A stretch of DNA of 12,435 bases from Bacteroidota bacterium (GTDB taxonomy: Bacteria; Bacteroidota; Rhodothermia; Rhodothermales; UBA10348), in contig SMXK01000131.1 of assembly GCA_004356265.1 (NCBI GenBank), positions 1 to 12,435 of the forward strand. Reading direction: 5' to 3'. Below the pieces are notes generated by a model. That model saw nothing but the letters and a program-made list of their open reading frames with translations. It was not told the DNA's origin and did not search any database. A program made the position numbers and the translations under genes. This document shows positions 1 through 6,652 of this stretch, in pieces. How positions within the stretch are numbered: the first letter of the stretch is position 1; every line of letters starts with the position of its first letter.

Positions 1-429
1 CGACACGACGCCGATTGATGCGGCCACTTCATCCCTGGATTGGCGCTCCCGGGTCGCGGAGACGACGACGTTTCCAAGGTCTACCGGCAGTTCATACAGC
101 ACAATATCCACCACACTGATGGTATTCGCCCGGAGGCGAATGGTCTGGCGATGGGTCCGATAGCCTACGTACCGGGCCATTAATAAACGCTCTCCGAGAT
201 CCGTCGTTGAAAAAGCGTATTCACCGTTCAGGTCTGTAACAACACCTTGTGTCGTTTTATCATCAGAATCCTGAAAAAATACGTGCACACCAGGCAAAGG
301 CAGGCCTGTTTCTGCACTGGAAACAATACCCCCGACCGTTGCTACGTTCTGCGCGAGCACTGTTTGGAACGCCGCTGCCAGCCCAATACAGAGTATTAAC
401 CGGCAAGGCCACAATCGGAACTTGAACAT
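1..429 (-). CDS. TonB-dependent outer-membrane receptor, N-terminal part (truncated by window edge)
   Basis: The 143 visible residues start at an ATG whose complement lies at 427-429 and run off the left edge without a stop. Residues 1-27 form a signal peptide: basic start, hydrophobic LILCIGLAAAF, and cleavage probably after VLA-Q. Residues about 30-115 form a carboxypeptidase-regulatory-like beta-sandwich with the usual landmarks G-x-V-x-x-x-x-TGLPLPGV, TDLNGEYAF and ARYVGYRT. Residues 118-127 (LGNVVVSATR) match the TonB-box and plug entry seen in SusC/CirA-like receptors of Bacteroidota-type bacteria. The family imports siderophores, glycans, peptides or other large ligands across the outer membrane using TonB energy; the ligand cannot be told from this part. 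Only 15 bases separate it from the upstream response regulator, which suggests one transcript. No clear Shine-Dalgarno sequence precedes the start. The barrel and plug lie outside the window. Confidence 0.88.
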   Translation of the reverse strand, partial: MFKFRLWPCRLILCIGLAAAFQTVLAQNVATVGGIVSSAETGLPLPGVHVFFQDSDDKTTQGVVTDLNGEYAFSTTDLGERLLMARYVGYRTHRQTIRLRANTISVVDIVLYELPVDLGNVVVSATRERQSRDEVAASIGVVS

Positions 430-444
430 AATTGACAGGCGCAA

Positions 445-1080
445 TCAATCCACGGAAAGAGGAACGAGACCGCGCTGTAGCGCATATCTGATTACGTCTG
501 CGTGATTTTTCATATCCAACTTGTGCATCAAATTAGAGCGGTGTTTTTCCACGGTACGAATACTAATATTTAACATTCCAGATATATCCGCCGCCGTGTG
601 ACCTTCGGCAGCGTACTGCAATATTTCTCGCTCCCGGGTCGTAAGCAGCTCATACCGATCCTGAGGTACGGGTTCACGGCTGTCCCAGTGAGAAAGAGCG
701 CTACTCAGGTATCGTTTTCCTGCCAGAGCCGACTCAATTGCAGCGTTCAGCTCCCTGATGTCTGAATTCTTCAATACATAGGCAAGCGCACCGTGACGTA
801 ACGCACTGGCCACGTAAGAATCACTCGAGTACATTGACAGAACTACTACTTTCGTAGAAGGATATTTCTGAACGACTCTGCGAGTAACTTCGAGTCCGTC
901 CAGCCGGGGAATCCGAAGATCAACGATGACTATGTCAGGTCGATGTTTTGCAACCAGTTTCAGCGCGGTCACTCCATCCTCGCATTCGGCGATCACTTCG
1001 TGTAGCGTCTTTTGGGTAAGGAAAGCCCGAATTCCTTCGCGAACAATCGGATGGTCTTCTACCAGGAGGACACTCGCCAT
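445..1080 (-). CDS. NarL/FixJ-family response regulator (receiver + LuxR-type HTH)
   Basis: This 211-residue DNA-binding regulator has a receiver domain at about residues 3-120 and a LuxR-type helix-turn-helix at 146-205, the standard length and layout of the family. Visible receiver residues are the acidic pair E8/D9, the phosphoacceptor D54 (VIVDLRIP), S82 and K104 (YVLKNS). The HTH carries LTTREREILQYAAEG and the recognition stretch ISIRTVEKHRSNLMHKL. The start is supported by AGGA seven bases upstream. It lies 73 bases downstream of a HisKA_3 kinase, the usual partner of NarL/FixJ regulators, so phosphotransfer from H474 of that kinase to D54 is the obvious inference. Its stop is 15 bases before the TonB-dependent receptor gene, making that receptor a candidate target or co-regulated gene. 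The actual regulon is not visible. Confidence 0.95.
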   Translation of the reverse strand: MASVLLVEDHPIVREGIRAFLTQKTLHEVIAECEDGVTALKLVAKHRPDIVIVDLRIPRLDGLEVTRRVVQKYPSTKVVVLSMYSSDSYVASALRHGALAYVLKNSDIRELNAAIESALAGKRYLSSALSHWDSREPVPQDRYELLTTREREILQYAAEGHTAADISGMLNISIRTVEKHRSNLMHKLDMKNHADVIRYALQRGLVPLSVD

Positions 1081-1109
1081 AAAATATTCCTGAGGATCAG
1101 TGAGTAGTG

Positions 1110-1143
1110 AAAAACGGCGTTATCTTTTTCGGGTGATACGCCG
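1110..1143 (-). terminator. Terminator/attenuator-like hairpin between kinase and response regulator genes
   Basis: Read on the minus strand, CGGCG followed by TATC (1143 to 1135) can pair with GATA-A-CGCCG (1124 to 1115). This gives a nine-pair stem with one bulged base, a ten-base loop, and five T residues directly after it (1114-1110). That is the form of a rho-independent terminator, placed 11 bases after the kinase stop and about 30 bases before the regulator start. There is little room for a separate full promoter after it, so it may act as a leaky terminator that sets the kinase-to-regulator ratio. On the plus strand no T-run follows, so it is not bidirectional. The structure was read by eye, with no energy calculation. 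Confidence 0.55.
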
Positions 1144-1153
1144 GATATACAGC

Positions 1154-3136
1154 TTAGATCGGAAACGATGCATTAACTATCGTACCATTCCCGGGTGAAC
1201 TTATGATGTCAAGTGTGCCACCGAGTAGCAGCGCGCGTTCTTTCCTTCCGTCAATTCCTATACCAGGGCTGGTCGGACCTGCCAAATGATCATTTATGCC
1301 TATACCAGCGTCCCGGATCTGAATATCTAATCGATTCGAACTTTGCTCCACCTTAACAGAACCCTTTTTTACACCTGAGTGCCGGGCCATGTTTGTCAGC
1401 GCTTCCTGAATGATTCGATAGGCAGCGATTTTGACATCTTCGCTGATGAGACTTTCGTCCGGGATGAACACAGATACACCGAGATCAACCTTGAACATGT
1501 ATTCGTATTCACTGAAGTGGGACAGCAAAGTTGATTTAAGTCCAAGTCGGTCCAGAGAGCTGGGTCGAAGTTTGCGTGTCATCTTGTCGACTCGATCAAT
1601 GATGTCGTCTACAAGCTCTGAGATTTTTATGAGACGGGGCTCGACATTTTCTCCCTGGTCGTTATGAAGATGCAACAATATTTGTATTCCCGATAGCAGT
1701 CCGCCAACGTCGTCGTGGAGTTCCAGAGACAATCGCCTTCGTTCTTCCTCCTGAATAGTGGACAATTTGCGAGAAATCTGAAGCATGTCCGCATGCGTTC
1801 TGCTCATTTCCTGAAACAGTGCGCTGTATTTCAATTCAGCATCCCGCAGACTGGTCGACAATGACTTTCGATCTGTAATGTCCTGCAGTGTACCGACAAG
1901 AAGTTTCTCTCCCCAGTGATTGTATACGATTTCGCCCGTGCTGTAGATTATTCGTTCATTTCCATCCGGGCGGATTATCCTGTATTCGAGGGCGAATCCT
2001 TCCCCGCTGTCACTCGCTTTAATAACCGCTCGTTCGAGTCTGGCCAAGTCCTCTTTGACGACGAGTTTCGCGAGTGTTTCTCTGGTCGCCAGCGCCGGAT
2101 TAAAATCCAGACCCAGGATGCGAAATTTTTCCGGTGACCATAAGGCTGTGCCCGTGTCGTAATTCTTGGCCCAGTACCCGAAATTGAGTTTGCGTTGCGT
2201 CCGGAAGGTTGTGCCTGGCTGTATCTCATATTTTTCCGACAAACCGGAACGCATCACTTCTCTTGAGTCATTCCGTCCGAGGACCGTAAGCACAAATCCT
2301 TCAATCTTGTTATGTCTGACGACCGGGCCTATCCATGCTGAGAATGATCGATTTTCACCCGCTTGAGATACACTGTCAAATGAAAACTCACAGGGTTGGG
2401 AGGTTGCCTTGATACGCTCCATGGCCGCTCGAACTTGGGTCGTTGAGTTCGTGGTGAAATCAAAAATGGACCGCCCGACTTTCATGGACGGAAAGTCCTC
2501 AATCATGGTCCTGTTGATGTACTTTAGGGTTCCTTCCAGGTCGCAGTAAACGATGAAAAAGGGGCAAAATTCTGCGGCTATGGCCACATCCAACTCCGAA
2601 ACGTCCGAATTAATCGGCAACTCCAATTCTGTCAGATCCTGGATGACACCGCTCATTTTCCACGGATTTCCTTCCGCGTCATCGGTCACCACAAACTCGC
2701 ATCGAATTCGGCGAGATTCGCCATCTTTTCTGCAAATGCGAAAATAAATTACGTCCCCGTGGGACGATGTTTCTGCCTCTCGGAGGGACCGAAGAACTCG
2801 AACCCTGTCGTCCGGGTGAATAATTTCTTTAAGCACGGTGAGGTTCGATTCAAGCTCGCCCGGTTCATAACCGAGCATCCGGAAACTCTGGTCGGATAAG
2901 AAGACCCTATCAGAGCCGGCCCAGCGCTCCCAAGTCCCGATTTCGGCGCGGACCTGCGTTGACACCAATTGTTTCTGACTATCCCCGAACGCTCGCAACG
3001 CATTAGCGCGTTCGTTCCGAACAGTCTCAAGTTCTTCCGTGTACCGCTGCAACAGCTCAACCAGCTCGCTGTTTGTCAGGTCGCTTGTGGTGCCGTTAGA
3101 TTCCTCGGCCAGTGTATCAGTCTGAATGGTGCTCAT
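1154..3136 (-). CDS. Soluble multi-PAS sensor histidine kinase (HisKA_3 / HATPase_c)
   Basis: This 660-residue kinase has no signal peptide or membrane segment, so it should sense a cytoplasmic cue. Order of parts: a charged helical, probably coiled-coil start (about 20-60); PAS/PAC 1 (about 62-172, with HPDD at 107-110); a more divergent PAS 2 (about 184-290); PAS/PAC 3 (about 316-424, ending GTLQDITDRK); a helical linker; the HisKA_3 dimerisation/phosphotransfer domain (about 460-530) with ELHDDVGG and phosphoacceptor H474; and an HATPase_c domain (about 560-660). The ATPase domain shows the N box EALTNMARHSG (N582), DAGIGI (D609) and GIGIDGRKERALLLGG. This is the NarX/DegS-like class that pairs with NarL/FixJ regulators, and one lies directly downstream. 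No cofactor-binding residue of the PAS domains could be identified, so the signal is unknown. The ATG at 3136 follows a weak GGGT and is the natural start. Confidence 0.94.
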   Translation of the reverse strand: MSTIQTDTLAEESNGTTSDLTNSELVELLQRYTEELETVRNERANALRAFGDSQKQLVSTQVRAEIGTWERWAGSDRVFLSDQSFRMLGYEPGELESNLTVLKEIIHPDDRVRVLRSLREAETSSHGDVIYFRICRKDGESRRIRCEFVVTDDAEGNPWKMSGVIQDLTELELPINSDVSELDVAIAAEFCPFFIVYCDLEGTLKYINRTMIEDFPSMKVGRSIFDFTTNSTTQVRAAMERIKATSQPCEFSFDSVSQAGENRSFSAWIGPVVRHNKIEGFVLTVLGRNDSREVMRSGLSEKYEIQPGTTFRTQRKLNFGYWAKNYDTGTALWSPEKFRILGLDFNPALATRETLAKLVVKEDLARLERAVIKASDSGEGFALEYRIIRPDGNERIIYSTGEIVYNHWGEKLLVGTLQDITDRKSLSTSLRDAELKYSALFQEMSRTHADMLQISRKLSTIQEEERRRLSLELHDDVGGLLSGIQILLHLHNDQGENVEPRLIKISELVDDIIDRVDKMTRKLRPSSLDRLGLKSTLLSHFSEYEYMFKVDLGVSVFIPDESLISEDVKIAAYRIIQEALTNMARHSGVKKGSVKVEQSSNRLDIQIRDAGIGINDHLAGPTSPGIGIDGRKERALLLGGTLDIISSPGNGTIVNASFPI

Positions 3137-3291
3137 GACCCATAATATGAAATCGTCTTCTGTGAATCGATGGGTAGAGTTACTACTCTCTAAGTCATTT
3201 CTCTAACTCATTTTAGACAAAGAAATCATTAGATTGAAAGGCGGCGAGCCCCGTCACAGTTCTAATTCCCACGACATCACCAGACTTATCC
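3137..3291. promoter_or_regulatory. Divergent intergenic region between kinase and amidohydrolase operon
   Basis: These 155 bases separate the two divergent transcription units, so promoters for both should lie here. The stretch is AT-rich in its middle (about 3190-3236) and contains the tandem repeat listed separately. No convincing sigma70 or Bacteroidota-type (TTTG / TAnnTTTG) pair was found. TAGATTG at 3230-3236 resembles a -7 box but lacks an upstream partner. No Shine-Dalgarno sequence precedes the amidohydrolase ATG at 3292. The promoter role is inferred from gene orientation. Confidence 0.5.
3188..3213. repeat. Tandem 13-base direct repeat, candidate operator
   Basis: CTCTAAGTCATTT (3188-3200) is followed immediately by CTCTAACTCATTT (3201-3213), two copies differing at one base. 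An inverted partial match, GAGTTA at 3177-3182, faces TAACTC at 3204-3209. It sits in the divergent promoter region upstream of both the kinase and the amidohydrolase operon, a natural place for a regulator-binding site. The repeat is seen directly; binding by the neighbouring NarL/FixJ regulator is a guess. Confidence 0.5.
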
Positions 3292-4926
3292 ATGAATAGA
3301 TTAACAGGAATACTGTTTCTGGTCCTGATTTCCGCCTTCGCGGTTTTCACCTCTTTGGCTTTCGCGCCCGTAGCTTTTGCTCAAGATCCGAGTGAGCTGG
3401 GACCGAGTGACGGCGAAGGGCCATTCGATCGCCTGGTCATACGAGGAGCGACCATGATCGAAGGTTCGGGGGCTCCCCCGATAGGGCCGGTCGACATTGT
3501 GATTGAGAATGATCGGATTGTTGAGATCCGGGTTGTCGGGAACCCCGGTTTGCCGATCGACCCCCAAAGGCGTCCGGAGCCGGGGACGAGGGAAATAGAT
3601 GCACACGGAATGTATGTGTTGCCGGGATTCGTGGATATGCATGGTCATCCCCACACGAGCGCATCCGGACAAGGTGTTCCACTTGAATATGTATTGAAAT
3701 TATGGCTTGCACACGGAATTACGACCAGTCGCGTAGTGGGTGCATCGGGCGTTGATTGGATTGTAGAGCTTAAACGGCGATCTGAAGCCAACGAAATCAC
3801 TTCGCCCAGAATCGTAGCCTATCCATCCTTCGGGCAGGACTTTGGTCGCTCTATCACAACCCCGGAGGACGCTCGAGAATGGGTGAAATGGGTGAAAACT
3901 CGCGGGGCCGATGGAATTAAGTTTTTTGGTGCGCCCCCTGAAATCATGAACGCCGCACTCGATGAAGCTACAATACAGGGTCTACGTTCGACCGAACATC
4001 ATGCTCAGCTGAATGCTACGAGAATGAACGTGCTGGATACAGCGAGCAAAGGATTGATGTCTATGGAACACTGGTATGGTTTGCCGGAAGCTTTATTCGA
4101 GGACAAAGTCATCCAGAATTATCCATTGGATTACAACTACCAGAACGAGGCACACCGGTTTGGGGAGGCGGGTCGGTTGTGGAAACAGGCTGCTCCACCA
4201 TTCAGTGATCATTGGAATATGGTCATGGACTCGCTTTTGGCCATGGACTTCAATATTGATCCAACGTTTGTCGCTTATCTGGCGAGCAGGGACCTGATGC
4301 GACAGAGCCGTAACGAGTGGCATGCCATCTACACAATGCCCTCCTTGTGGGACTACTATCGTCCAAGCCGCGCGGCTCACGGCTCGTATTGGTTTTACTG
4401 GACGACCGAAAACGAAATGGACTGGAAAGAAAATTTCGGCCTCTGGATGACGTTTATCAATGAGTATAAAAACCGCGGCGGGCGGGTCACATTGGGAAGC
4501 GATTCCGGTTACATATATAATCTGTACGGATTCGGATATATCCAGGAAATGGAGCTCATGCGAGAGGCAGGGTTCCATCCGTTGGAGGTAATCCGGTCGG
4601 CCACGATTCTGGGAGCTGAGGGAGCGGGACTGGGTGATCAGATTGGCTCAATTCAGGTTGGGAAAAAAGCCGATCTCGTGATTGTCCCGGAGAACCCACT
4701 TGAAAACTTGAAAGTGTTGTACGGAACCGGGACCTGGAAATTAAATGACGAAACCGGCGAAGTGGACAAGGTTGGCGGGGTAAAGTGGACAATCAAGAAC
4801 GGGGTAGTGTTCGATGCAAAACAGCTGCTTCGCGACGTTCGTGCTATGGTCGAGGCCTCAAAAGCTGAACTCGGAATGCCGGCCGGACCCATGCCCATGA
4901 AAATCGAGACTACCAGCAATAGGTAG
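3292..4926 (+). CDS. Secreted metal-dependent amidohydrolase (imidazolonepropionase/prolidase-like)
   Basis: This 544-residue enzyme has a signal peptide (about 1-30, ending AFA-Q) and should act in the periplasm. The fold is the amidohydrolase (urease/dihydroorotase) superfamily: an N-terminal beta-sandwich start RLVIRGATMIEGSG, then GFVDMHGHPH with the metal-binding H117/H119, a candidate carboxylated lysine K210 (GIKFFG), histidines H236/H237 and H260 (MEHWYG), catalytic aspartate D404 (LGSDSG), and the closing beta-sandwich motif GSIQVGKKADLVIVPENPL (452-470). Relatives hydrolyse cyclic amides, lactams, dipeptides or lactones, so the substrate cannot be named. An insertion at about 262-395 is rich in Trp and Tyr and probably shapes the active-site pocket. 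The stop is five bases before the AcnX large subunit start, so it is very likely the first gene of that operon. No Shine-Dalgarno sequence precedes the ATG, but the signal peptide fixes the start. Confidence 0.92.
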   Translation: MNRLTGILFLVLISAFAVFTSLAFAPVAFAQDPSELGPSDGEGPFDRLVIRGATMIEGSGAPPIGPVDIVIENDRIVEIRVVGNPGLPIDPQRRPEPGTREIDAHGMYVLPGFVDMHGHPHTSASGQGVPLEYVLKLWLAHGITTSRVVGASGVDWIVELKRRSEANEITSPRIVAYPSFGQDFGRSITTPEDAREWVKWVKTRGADGIKFFGAPPEIMNAALDEATIQGLRSTEHHAQLNATRMNVLDTASKGLMSMEHWYGLPEALFEDKVIQNYPLDYNYQNEAHRFGEAGRLWKQAAPPFSDHWNMVMDSLLAMDFNIDPTFVAYLASRDLMRQSRNEWHAIYTMPSLWDYYRPSRAAHGSYWFYWTTENEMDWKENFGLWMTFINEYKNRGGRVTLGSDSGYIYNLYGFGYIQEMELMREAGFHPLEVIRSATILGAEGAGLGDQIGSIQVGKKADLVIVPENPLENLKVLYGTGTWKLNDETGEVDKVGGVKWTIKNGVVFDAKQLLRDVRAMVEASKAELGMPAGPMPMKIETTSNR

Positions 4927-4931
4927 AAACT

Positions 4932-6197
4932 GTGAGCGTAACACTTTCAGCGGCAGACCGCTCTTTTCTGGAAGGCGAGCAGGGAGAAGCTGGCCGGATG
5001 GCCATGTCAATTCTGGTACGGATGGCAGATGTATTTCGTGTCGACAAGATGATGGACATCACCCGGGCGCACGTGGATTCCCCGATATACATGGGAATCG
5101 CGACGATGGAGTACGCTGAAAAGCTTGCGAGTATGGGCGCGAGAGTTCGAGTACCCTCTACGCTGAACGTGTCGGGAGTGGACGAACACGGATGGGAAGA
5201 ATGGTCAGTGCCGCCGGACGTCGCGGCCAATGCTGCCCGTCAAATGAAGGCGTACGTCTCTATGGGCTGCCTTCCCACGTGGACATGTGCTCCGTATCAG
5301 ACGGAGCATCGACCAGATTTTGGAGAACAGATTGCCTCTGGTGAGTCTAATGCGATCTGTTTTTTTAATTCGGTACTGGGCGCCCGTACCGAGCGCTATC
5401 CAGATTTGATGGACATCTGCGCTGCGATCACAGCCCGTGTGCCTGCCCGCGGTCTTCATTTGACGGAAAATAGAAGTGGAACAACACATTTCGAGCTTTC
5501 GAACATACCTGTCAGCTTGCAGGAAAACGATGCATTCTACCCGGTTCTGGGTCACTTACTTGGCAAACATGATCCCGATGGTGTGCCTGTTGTATCCGGC
5601 ATCGAGGCGTCTGTGAGTGAGGACCGGCACAAAGCGATATGCGCCGGGGCAGCGTCTTCCGGGGCAATCGCACTGTACCATCTTGTTGGTCACACACCGG
5701 AGGCTTCTTCACTGGAAGAAGCATTTCATAATCGGGATCCACTTGTCTCGATTCCGATCACAATGGACGATATCCGGGCTGCATACAGAGATCTCACCAC
5801 GGCTACGAACAGTACGTTGGATATGGTGATTCTCGGAAGCCCGCATTTCTCCATCACGGAATTTAAAACACTTGCCCCGATGCTTCGAGGCAAAAAGAGA
5901 CACGATGGCGTTACGTTTCTGGTCACATGCAGCCGGGCTGTTCGCATGATTGCGGGCGAACTGGGCCTGCTCGAACCACTGGAGGCATTCGGGGGGCGAA
6001 TAACGGTCGACACATGCCCGCTCGCGTCGCCCATGCTGCCTGACAGGATCAGCCATATCATGACGAACTCGGCTAAATACGCATATTATACACCGGGTCT
6101 GCTGGATGCGGCCGTGGCGTTCGGGACGCTGGAGGACTGCATAGATTCTGCCGTCGCGGGTCGAATCGAACGCGATGAATCGATCTGGGGATTCTGA
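4932..6197 (+). CDS. Aconitase X, catalytic (large) subunit
   Basis: This 421-residue protein matches the AcnX catalytic family (formerly DUF521): LTxxDxxFLEGEQGEAG near the start (about residues 5-21), AHVDS (46-50), GVDEHGW (82-88), GCLPTWTCAPYQ (112-123), GESNAICFFNSVLGARTER (137-155), LGSPH (301-305), DTCPLASP (360-367) and TNSAKYAYYTPG (378-389). AcnX enzymes are Fe-S hydro-lyases. Characterised bacterial members dehydrate cis-3-hydroxy-L-proline, and archaeal members dehydrate mevalonate 5-phosphate. C113, C119 and C362 (and perhaps C333) are candidate cluster ligands, judged by position only. The start is a GTG five bases after the amidohydrolase stop; the first in-frame ATG would remove the conserved N-terminal motif, so GTG is preferred. 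The small subunit follows four bases downstream, giving the two-subunit type. The family is certain; the substrate is not, since no other hydroxyproline gene is visible. Confidence 0.95.
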   Translation: MSVTLSAADRSFLEGEQGEAGRMAMSILVRMADVFRVDKMMDITRAHVDSPIYMGIATMEYAEKLASMGARVRVPSTLNVSGVDEHGWEEWSVPPDVAANAARQMKAYVSMGCLPTWTCAPYQTEHRPDFGEQIASGESNAICFFNSVLGARTERYPDLMDICAAITARVPARGLHLTENRSGTTHFELSNIPVSLQENDAFYPVLGHLLGKHDPDGVPVVSGIEASVSEDRHKAICAGAASSGAIALYHLVGHTPEASSLEEAFHNRDPLVSIPITMDDIRAAYRDLTTATNSTLDMVILGSPHFSITEFKTLAPMLRGKKRHDGVTFLVTCSRAVRMIAGELGLLEPLEAFGGRITVDTCPLASPMLPDRISHIMTNSAKYAYYTPGLLDAAVAFGTLEDCIDSAVAGRIERDESIWGF

Positions 6198-6201
6198 TTC
6201 G

Positions 6202-6633
6202 ATGGTAAACAGGCATGATCAACTGCAGATTCAAGGCCGAGTCGTTATAGATGGTTCAGCCACGGCTACCATTCGGAAAAGCAACGAGCCGCTCAGTTTC
6301 TGGGGAGGCTTTGACCAGGCGACGGGCGAAATTATCGACCGCCGACATCCACTGTCGGGCGTTATGGGCGCCGGATGTATCCTGGCCATTCCGTTCACGC
6401 GGGGCTCGAGCACGACGACTTCCATCCTGATTGAAGCCGTGCGGGCACGTGTTGCTCCGGCCGGTATTATTACAACCGAGGTCGACGCGTTTCTCGCCCT
6501 GGCTTCGATCGTTGCCGACGAGATGTACGATGCATCGTTCCCTGTATTGTCGGTTGACCAGGATGCCTTCGATAAGATTGTAGACGGAAGTCGGGCCCGG
6601 ATTCATCGCGGGGGCCGAATCACTTTTTTATAA
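6202..6633 (+). CDS. Aconitase X, swivel (small) subunit
   Basis: This is the DUF126/AcnX swivel-domain protein, 143 residues from the ATG at 6202. Motifs are GRVVIDGSA (12-20), EPLSFWGGFDQATG (29-42), DRRHPLSG (46-53) and PFTRGSSTTTS (64-74). The last is the conserved serine-rich loop that, by analogy with aconitase swivel domains, should carry the catalytic serine. It assembles with the catalytic subunit encoded just upstream to form the active cytoplasmic dehydratase. An upstream in-frame ATG at 6175 would overlap the large subunit gene and add nine residues (MNRSGDSDS) unlike family N-termini. The start at 6202 lies four bases after the upstream stop and has GGGG at 6187-6190 as a possible ribosome binding site, so it is preferred. 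Translational coupling to the large subunit is likely. Confidence 0.93.
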   Translation: MVNRHDQLQIQGRVVIDGSATATIRKSNEPLSFWGGFDQATGEIIDRRHPLSGVMGAGCILAIPFTRGSSTTTSILIEAVRARVAPAGIITTEVDAFLALASIVADEMYDASFPVLSVDQDAFDKIVDGSRARIHRGGRITFL

Positions 6634-6652
6634 AGCAAGGCACACTTTGCAT

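Noticed and set aside
3176..3189. Short hairpin AGAGT-TACT-ACTCT between the divergent genes
   Set aside because: A five-base stem in AT-rich DNA is expected by chance, and no T-run or conserved context supports a terminator.
4093..4578. 161-residue minus-strand open frame inside the amidohydrolase gene
   Set aside because: It lies wholly within a gene with clear family motifs, has no recognisable motif and no supporting ribosome binding site; it is an antisense shadow.
6175..6201. Upstream in-frame ATG for the AcnX small subunit overlapping the large subunit gene
   Set aside because: The nine extra residues are unlike family N-termini, and the ATG at 6202 has better spacing to a G-rich site.
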